Under the pieces are notes generated by a model. It had not been told where the DNA came from. It made no database searches and saw only the letters and a list, made by a program, of their open reading frames with translations. A stretch of 10,113 bases of DNA, taken from the NCBI GenBank assembly GCA_036271015.1, contig DATBBL010000223.1:1-10113 (forward strand). The letters are read 5' to 3'. This DNA is from DASUAS01 sp036271015. Lineage in GTDB: Bacteria > Actinomycetota > Acidimicrobiia > IMCC26256 > DASPTH01. Shown here one piece after another: positions 6,031-10,113 of this stretch (its first letter is position 1; each line of letters begins with the position of its first letter). Both the position numbers and the translations under genes were made by a program.

Positions 6031-6780
6031 CGCCTTCCTCACCACCCACACCTGCTCCGCCGGCCAGCGCCGCGCCCAACGCGGGTCGAAGTCGGGGTAG
6101 CTCGTGCTCGCATGCTTCGGTGCGCGCAGCTCGATCAGGTCGTCGACCACGAGCGCGTGGCGCCGGAAGCAGCGGATCCACTCGCCGTACGGCAGTTGGA
6201 AGTCGATCGTGCCTTCGCCCTCGCCGTCGTCGAACCGCCGCATCCCGAAGTAGGGACGACGCAACCGCCGGGTGACCCGCTCCTGCTTCGGGCTCCAGGC
6301 GAGGTACGGCCACGGCGTGGTGTGCGCGAACACCAGGCGCCCACCACGACGGAGCACGCGGGCCACCTCGGCCACCGACCGCTCGGGCTCGCAGAACGAC
6401 ATCGCGCCGTGGTCGCAGAACACGAGGTCGAAGCTGCCGGCGCGGCAGGGGATCGCCTCGCCGCTCGCGCACAGGAGGGGCACGGACACGCCACTCGCCT
6501 CGACCGCGGCGCGCGCGTGGCGGAGCTGCCCGCGCGACTGGTCGAGCGCGACGACACGCGCGCCGTCGGCGGCCAGCGCGACGGACCACTGTGCGCCACC
6601 ACACCCGAGCTCGAGCACGTCGAGCCCGCGGGCGTCGCCGACCGCGCCGACCTCGACATCGGGGATCCGCCACACGCCCCACGCACGCGGCGTGGAAGTC
6701 AGCGCGTCCGCGTGCTCGGCCTGGTAGTCGTCGGCGTCGGCGTCCCAGAACTCCCGGTTGTGCCGCTCGTGCTCAGACAC
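6028..6780 (-). CDS. Class I SAM-dependent methyltransferase (Methyltransf_11-like)
   Basis: A 250-residue cytoplasmic enzyme that would transfer a methyl group from S-adenosylmethionine to an unknown acceptor. Motif I is V-L-E-L-G-C-G-G (55-62). The acidic residue at the end of strand two is in A-L-D-Q-S (Asp80), and motif IV is F-D-L-V-F-C-D-H-G (117-125). After V-L-R-R-G-G-R-L-V (142-150) the C-terminal third is rich in Arg, Trp and aromatic residues and probably forms the substrate side. GTG 6780 is chosen because the N terminus that follows (E-H-N/F-W-D/D-Y-type spacing) is typical of this family and no later start precedes motif I. No good ribosome site is seen. It is the last gene of the leftward series, 74 bp after the hemolysin III gene. 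A longer frame continuing upstream is a shadow of that gene. Confidence 0.87.
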   Translation of the reverse strand: MSEHERHNREFWDADADDYQAEHADALTSTPRAWGVWRIPDVEVGAVGDARGLDVLELGCGGAQWSVALAADGARVVALDQSRGQLRHARAAVEASGVSVPLLCASGEAIPCRAGSFDLVFCDHGAMSFCEPERSVAEVARVLRRGGRLVFAHTTPWPYLAWSPKQERVTRRLRRPYFGMRRFDDGEGEGTIDFQLPYGEWIRCFRRHALVVDDLIELRAPKHASTSYPDFDPRWARRWPAEQVWVVRKA

Positions 6781-6798
6781 GGCTCGGGCGAGGGCGGG

Positions 6799-6851
6799 CT
6801 CCGCTCGTGTCGCCCGTCGGGACGGAGCGAGCGGAGGGGAGCGACGGGGAC
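6799..6851. repeat. Two interlocked inverted repeats between hemolysin III and methyltransferase genes
   Basis: Repeat A pairs CTCCGCTCG (6799-6807) with CGAGCGGAG (6828-6836), nine perfect pairs. Repeat B pairs GTCGCCCGTCG (6809-6819) with CGACGGGGAC (6842-6851), ten pairs with one bulged base. Their order is A-B-A'-B', so in RNA they could form a pseudoknot or two alternative hairpins. They begin three bases after the hemolysin III stop and end about 19 bases before the methyltransferase start. Confidence 0.6.
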
Positions 6852-6854
6852 ATG

Positions 6855-7547
6855 TCAGTCGAGCGGGAGCACGAGGAACGCGATGGCGCAGTAGTGCAGC
6901 AGCGCGGCCAGGATCACGAAGATGTGGAAGATCTCGTGGTAGCCGAAGGTCTCGGGCCAGGGGTCCGGTCGCCTTGCGGCGTGCACGATGGCGCCGATCG
7001 TGTACGCGAGGCCACCGCCCGCGACCAGACCGACGCCCAACCACCCGGTGGTGTCGTAGAGCGGGACGAACGCGAACGCGCCGATCCACCCGAGGAACAT
7101 GTACACGCTGGTGACGTAGCCCCGGGGCGCGGGGATCGGCATCCACTCGAACACGATGCCGGCCGCCGCGACCAGCCAGACCGCCGACAGGGTGACCACT
7201 TGCTCGGGGCCGTCCATCGCCAGCAGCGCGATCGGCGTGTACGTGCCCGCGATGAGCAGGAAGATCGCGGTGTGGTCCAGCTGCAGCAACCGGCGCGCGA
7301 CGGGCGGTGACCAGTTGCCGCGGTGGTAGAGCGCGCTGGCTGCGAACATCCCGACCAGGGTCGTGGCGTAGACCGCGGCCGCGAACGTGGCGAGCCCGGC
7401 CGGCGCGGTTGCCACCAGCACCACCGCGGCGACCACCGCCACGAACAGCGCGTAGAAGTGCGACAGACCGCGGTAGCGCGGCTTCGGGAGGTGCGCGAGC
7501 GCATGCACGCTCACCGGGGTCGGCATCGGGCGTGAATCCGCGCTCAC
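6855..7547 (-). CDS. Hemolysin III / PAQR family integral membrane protein
   Basis: A 230-residue protein with about seven membrane helices spread over residues 28-228. It carries the family's presumed metal-binding set: Ser71 and His75 in S-A-L-Y-H-R, Asp91 in L-D-H-T-A-I-F, and His204 and His208 in F-G-Y-H-E-I-F-H. PAQR relatives bind zinc and are thought to act as hydrolases on lipids such as ceramides. The bacterial members are called hemolysin III, but a true haemolytic role is doubtful for most. Length is normal for the family. The GTG start at 7547 overlaps the stop of the small membrane protein by four bases (GTGA), and GGGTGG lies just upstream, so the two are translationally coupled. 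An ATG at 7526 is a less likely start. Confidence 0.92.
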   Translation of the reverse strand: MSADSRPMPTPVSVHALAHLPKPRYRGLSHFYALFVAVVAAVVLVATAPAGLATFAAAVYATTLVGMFAASALYHRGNWSPPVARRLLQLDHTAIFLLIAGTYTPIALLAMDGPEQVVTLSAVWLVAAAGIVFEWMPIPAPRGYVTSVYMFLGWIGAFAFVPLYDTTGWLGVGLVAGGGLAYTIGAIVHAARRPDPWPETFGYHEIFHIFVILAALLHYCAIAFLVLPLD

Positions 7548-7780
7548 GGTCCACCCGTCTGCTCGCGCCGCGCGGCCAGGGCGCGCTCCTCCGCCCGACG
7601 GGTGAACCGCGCGGCCACCGCGCCGATGACCAGCGCCACCGCCGCGGTGATGCCCCAGGGCACCCCGAAGAAGAATCCGAGGACGAAGAGGGCGAGGAAC
7701 GCGACCGCGCTGTCGACCCCGAAGTGCACGAGCAGCGAACGGGGCGGGCGGTCGGGGAGCGCGGGCGGCTGGTCCGTCAC
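7544..7780 (-). CDS. Small two-helix membrane protein of unknown function
   Basis: A 78-residue protein: a Pro-rich N terminus, two hydrophobic segments (about 22-40 and 43-58) joined by G-V-P-W-G, and a charged Arg/Glu tail at 59-72. This suggests a helical hairpin with the tail in the cytoplasm by the positive-inside rule. I do not recognise a family. Its stop overlaps the hemolysin III start by four bases, so the two proteins are made together and may work together. The GTG start at 7780 lacks a clear ribosome site. TACGCT (minus strand, 7795-7790) is a possible -10 nine bases upstream, which would give a nearly leaderless transcript in addition to read-through from the dehydrogenase gene. 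Confidence 0.8.
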   Translation of the reverse strand: MTDQPPALPDRPPRSLLVHFGVDSAVAFLALFVLGFFFGVPWGITAAVALVIGAVAARFTRRAEERALAARREQTGGP

Positions 7781-7812
7781 GGTCGGGTCAGCGTACCGGC
7801 GGTCGCCCGACC
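7781..7812. repeat. Inverted repeat touching the start codon of the small membrane protein
   Basis: GGTCGGG (7781-7787) is exactly complementary to CCCGACC (7806-7812). The inner arm shares bases with a competing short hairpin, CGGTC (7800-7804) with GACCG (7809-7813). The first stem ends directly against the GTG start at 7780 and encloses the candidate -10 at 7790-7795. It could be an operator or a structure that affects starting. Confidence 0.45.
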
Positions 7813-7822
7813 GAGGCCCCGA

Positions 7823-9244
7823 TCAGGCGAGCACCACCAGCCGGGCCTCGGTCATCTCGTGGACGGCGTAGTGGGGGCCTTCCCGGGTGTTGCCGCTGTC
7901 GCGCACACCGCCGTACGGCATCTGGTCCGCCCGCCAGGTCGGCACCTCGTTCACCAGCACCCCGCCGAAGTCGAGCTCGCGCGCGGCGCGCAGGGCGAGC
8001 GGCAGGTCGCGGGTGAAAATGGCGGCCTGGAGGCCGTAGCGGGTCTCGTTGGCCAGGTCGAAGGCGTCGTCGACGTCGGTGTAGGTCTGGACCGCCACCA
8101 CCGGTCCGAACACCTCCTGGCTGCACACCTTCATGTCCGGCTGGACGTTCGTGAGCACCGTCGGGGCGAGCACGCCGTTGCGCTCGGTGCCGCCCGCCGC
8201 GACCTTCGCCCCCCCGGCGACCGCCTCGTCGATCCACGACTCCACCCGATCCCGCTCACCCGAGGAGATCAGCGCCGACACGTCGGTGGCCTCGTCGAGC
8301 GGGTCGCCCACCGCCAGCGCGTCCACCCTCGGGACCAGCACGTCGAGGAAGGCGTCGGCGATCTCCTCGTGGAGGTAGATGCGCTGGGTCGAGATGCACG
8401 ACTGCCCCGCGTGGCTGAAACCGGCCACCGAGATCTTGGTGGCCGCGGTGGTGACGTCGCCGTCGGGTTGGACGATGACCGGCGCGTTGTTGCCGAGCTC
8501 GAGGCCCACCTTCTTGTGCGGTGCGCGTGCCCGGATGCCCCAACCGACCTCCGGTGAGCCGGTGAACGTGATGAGCGCGATGTCGGGGTCGTCGACGATG
8601 GCGTTGCCGACGGTGCCGCCGCCGCCGGTGACCACGCTGAGATGGCCGGCGGGGAGGCCGCACTCGTCGAGCAGGAGCTCGGCCAGCGCGATGGCCGACA
8701 ACGGCGTCTGGGAGGCGGGCTTCAGCACCACCGGGCACCCGGCGGCGATGGCGGGCGCCAGCTTGTGCGCGACCAGGTTCAACGGGAAGTTGAACGGGCT
8801 GATGGCGCCGACCACGCCGACGGGGACGCGCAGGGTGAAGCCCAGCTTGCCCTCGCCCACGTCGGCCGCCTCCAGCGGCACCATCTCACCCGCCAACCGC
8901 CGTGCCTCGGTCGCCGCGAACGTGAACGTCGACACCGCGCGGTTGGCTTCGACGCGTGCGGTCTTGATCGGCTTGGCGGCCTCGTCGGCGATGATGCGGG
9001 CGAACTCCTCGGTCCGCTCCCCGAGCAGCCGCGCGGCGCGGTCGAGGATCTCGGCCCGCTTCCACGAGGGCAGCGGACCGGCGCGGTGCACCGCCACGGC
9101 GTGCGCGACCGCGCGCTCCACCTCGTCGCGGCCGCACGCGGGCACGCGCTCGATCTCGTGGCCGTCGTAGGGCGAGCGCACCACGATCTCGTCGCCCGTC
9201 GTCGAGGCGCCGACCCGGTCGTCACCGATGGGGAGGGTCCGCAT
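7823..9244 (-). CDS. NAD(P)-dependent aldehyde dehydrogenase
   Basis: A 473-residue cytoplasmic enzyme that oxidises an aldehyde to the acid. It is complete and of normal length. Catalytic residues are in place: Asn152 in F-N-F-P, Lys175 in V-L-K-P-A-S (cofactor binding), Glu249 in L-E-L-G, nucleophile Cys283 in G-Q-S-C-I-S, and Glu377 in Q-E-V-F-G-P. The usual G-G-N after L-E-L reads G-N-N. By overall feel it is closest to the lactaldehyde/GAPN-like branch (y4uC and F420-biosynthesis-type groups), but the substrate cannot be read from the sequence and non-phosphorylating triose or succinate semialdehyde activity is not excluded. ATG 9244 is preceded by AAAGG at eight bases. It starts 18 bp after the phosphatase stop, so the two are very likely one transcript. 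Confidence 0.93.
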   Translation of the reverse strand: MRTLPIGDDRVGASTTGDEIVVRSPYDGHEIERVPACGRDEVERAVAHAVAVHRAGPLPSWKRAEILDRAARLLGERTEEFARIIADEAAKPIKTARVEANRAVSTFTFAATEARRLAGEMVPLEAADVGEGKLGFTLRVPVGVVGAISPFNFPLNLVAHKLAPAIAAGCPVVLKPASQTPLSAIALAELLLDECGLPAGHLSVVTGGGGTVGNAIVDDPDIALITFTGSPEVGWGIRARAPHKKVGLELGNNAPVIVQPDGDVTTAATKISVAGFSHAGQSCISTQRIYLHEEIADAFLDVLVPRVDALAVGDPLDEATDVSALISSGERDRVESWIDEAVAGGAKVAAGGTERNGVLAPTVLTNVQPDMKVCSQEVFGPVVAVQTYTDVDDAFDLANETRYGLQAAIFTRDLPLALRAARELDFGGVLVNEVPTWRADQMPYGGVRDSGNTREGPHYAVHEMTEARLVVLA

Positions 9245-9262
9245 GGCAGCAGCCTTTCGTGG

Positions 9263-10113
9263 TCAGCCCATCGCAGGATGGGTCGTGAGCTCGAGCTCGC
9301 GGTCGATCACCTTCTCGAGGAGCGCGCGTTTGCGGCGCGCGCCCCAGACCTCGAGCTCGGCGTCGTCGAGGGTCCGAACGCGCAGGAGCACCAGCGACGG
9401 GGTGACCATCGCGTCGAGCCCGTACACGTTCTGGTTGCGGCTGCGGTCGAGACCGTCGGCCACCCGGAGGAGCGCGGCGAGGACGCGCACCCGCTCGACC
9501 GCGTCGGCGTCGAGCAGCGGGAACTCGTCGCTCACGCGCGGCTCGCCGCGCCGGTGCCAGCGCACGACCGCGGCGAGCAGCTCGATCACGGCGGGGGAGA
9601 AGCCCCGGAGCTGACCGTTGCGCACGAGGTACGCGCCGTGCTTGTGGTGTCCGCTGCTGGCGACGTGTTCGCCGATGTCGTGCAGCAGTGCGGCGAACTC
9701 GAGCAGCTCGCGGTCGGCGTCACCGAGGCCGTGCACGGGCTGGGTGACGTCGAACAGATCGAGCGCGAGCTTCGCCACCTGCCGGGCATGGGGCTCGGCC
9801 CAGTTGCACCGCCGGGCCAGGCCGAGGACCGCGCTGCGGCGGATCGCGTGCGGGTCGTCGGACCAGTCGGCGGGATCGTGGCGCCCGACCGCGTCGAGCA
9901 CGATTCCTTCGCGGAGCGCCCATTCGCTGATGGTGAGCCGGTCCAGGTCGAACAGCTCCATGGCGGTCGCCAGCACCATCGAGCCGGCCACGATGAGGTC
10001 GACCCGGCGGGCGTCGAGGCCCTCGTACCGGAGGCGATCGGTGGCCCGCGACGAGAGCAGCTCCTTGTGCAGCGTGAGGAACTCCTGACGCGTGATCGTG
10101 AGCTGGTTCAGCG
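9263..10113 (-). CDS. Ppx/GppA family phosphatase, C-terminal part with HD domain (partial)
   Basis: The last 282 residues of a gene that begins beyond the window; the frame is open to base 10113. The family cleaves terminal phosphate from polyphosphate (Ppx) or converts pppGpp to ppGpp (GppA). The visible part starts late in the ASKHA phosphatase fold, with R-Y-E-G-L-D-A-R-R-V-D-L-I-V-A-G and S-E-W-A-L-R-E-G typical of the family. A C-terminal HD-type domain follows with His108, the His144-Asp145 pair in L-L-H-D-I-G, H-H-K-H at 155-158 and Asp219 in V-A-D-G-L-D-R (numbers count from the first visible residue). The metal-binding HD set looks complete. The nucleotide-binding phosphate loops lie outside the window, so I cannot say whether this is Ppx or GppA. 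It is the first visible gene of the leftward series. Confidence 0.9.
   Translation of the reverse strand, partial: LNQLTITRQEFLTLHKELLSSRATDRLRYEGLDARRVDLIVAGSMVLATAMELFDLDRLTISEWALREGIVLDAVGRHDPADWSDDPHAIRRSAVLGLARRCNWAEPHARQVAKLALDLFDVTQPVHGLGDADRELLEFAALLHDIGEHVASSGHHKHGAYLVRNGQLRGFSPAVIELLAAVVRWHRRGEPRVSDEFPLLDADAVERVRVLAALLRVADGLDRSRNQNVYGLDAMVTPSLVLLRVRTLDDAELEVWGARRKRALLEKVIDRELELTTHPAMG

Noticed and set aside
6028..7554. 508-codon leftward frame suggesting a longer fused methyltransferase
   Set aside because: The N-terminal half is an out-of-frame reading of the hemolysin III gene; methyltransferase-like sequence begins only at the GTG at 6780.

Overview
The window is very GC-rich, densely packed bacterial DNA with frequent GTG/TTG starts and almost exclusively G or C in third codon positions. 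Together with the gene families this suggests an actinobacterium (Actinomycetota). A lineage such as Acidimicrobiia is possible but cannot be fixed from the sequence alone. I see no tRNA, rRNA, CRISPR array, insertion sequence or sign of recent transfer. The window looks chromosomal.

Left part (1-4519): the last codons of a rightward gene end at base 30. A leftward membrane hybrid histidine kinase (56-2467; MASE1-like sensor, PAS, HisKA, HATPase, receiver) follows. Across a 303-bp divergent intergenic region lies a rightward membrane-anchored GGDEF-EAL protein (2771-4519). The intergenic region is the most unusual non-coding stretch. It holds a candidate kinase promoter, a perfect 15-bp hairpin followed at once by two or three more stem-loops, and an 11-bp-spaced direct repeat just before the GGDEF-EAL gene. 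The GGDEF-EAL protein is itself odd. Its GGDEF signature is replaced (N-R-E-R-F), its EAL domain is mostly intact but reads K-I-A instead of K-I-D, and a run of about 13 five-residue repeats joins the membrane anchor to the catalytic part. The pair looks like a signalling module in which a two-component kinase and a c-di-GMP binding or degrading protein share a control region.

Middle part (4551-6020): a secreted alpha/beta-hydrolase of the tripeptidyl-aminopeptidase (SlpD/SlpE-like) type lies 31 bp behind the GGDEF-EAL gene and could be cotranscribed with it. It converges on the next gene with a 7-bp gap, and the two stop codons form the ends of a 13-bp palindrome.

Right part (6028-10113): a leftward, probably cotranscribed series. 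In order of transcription it is: a Ppx/GppA phosphatase with an HD domain (cut by the window end), an aldehyde dehydrogenase (18-bp gap), a 78-aa two-helix membrane protein (42-bp gap), a hemolysin III/PAQR membrane protein (4-bp GTGA overlap) and a class I SAM methyltransferase (74-bp gap holding two interlocked inverted repeats). No single pathway obviously joins these genes. The strongest functional link is between the small membrane protein and the hemolysin III protein, whose genes are translationally coupled.
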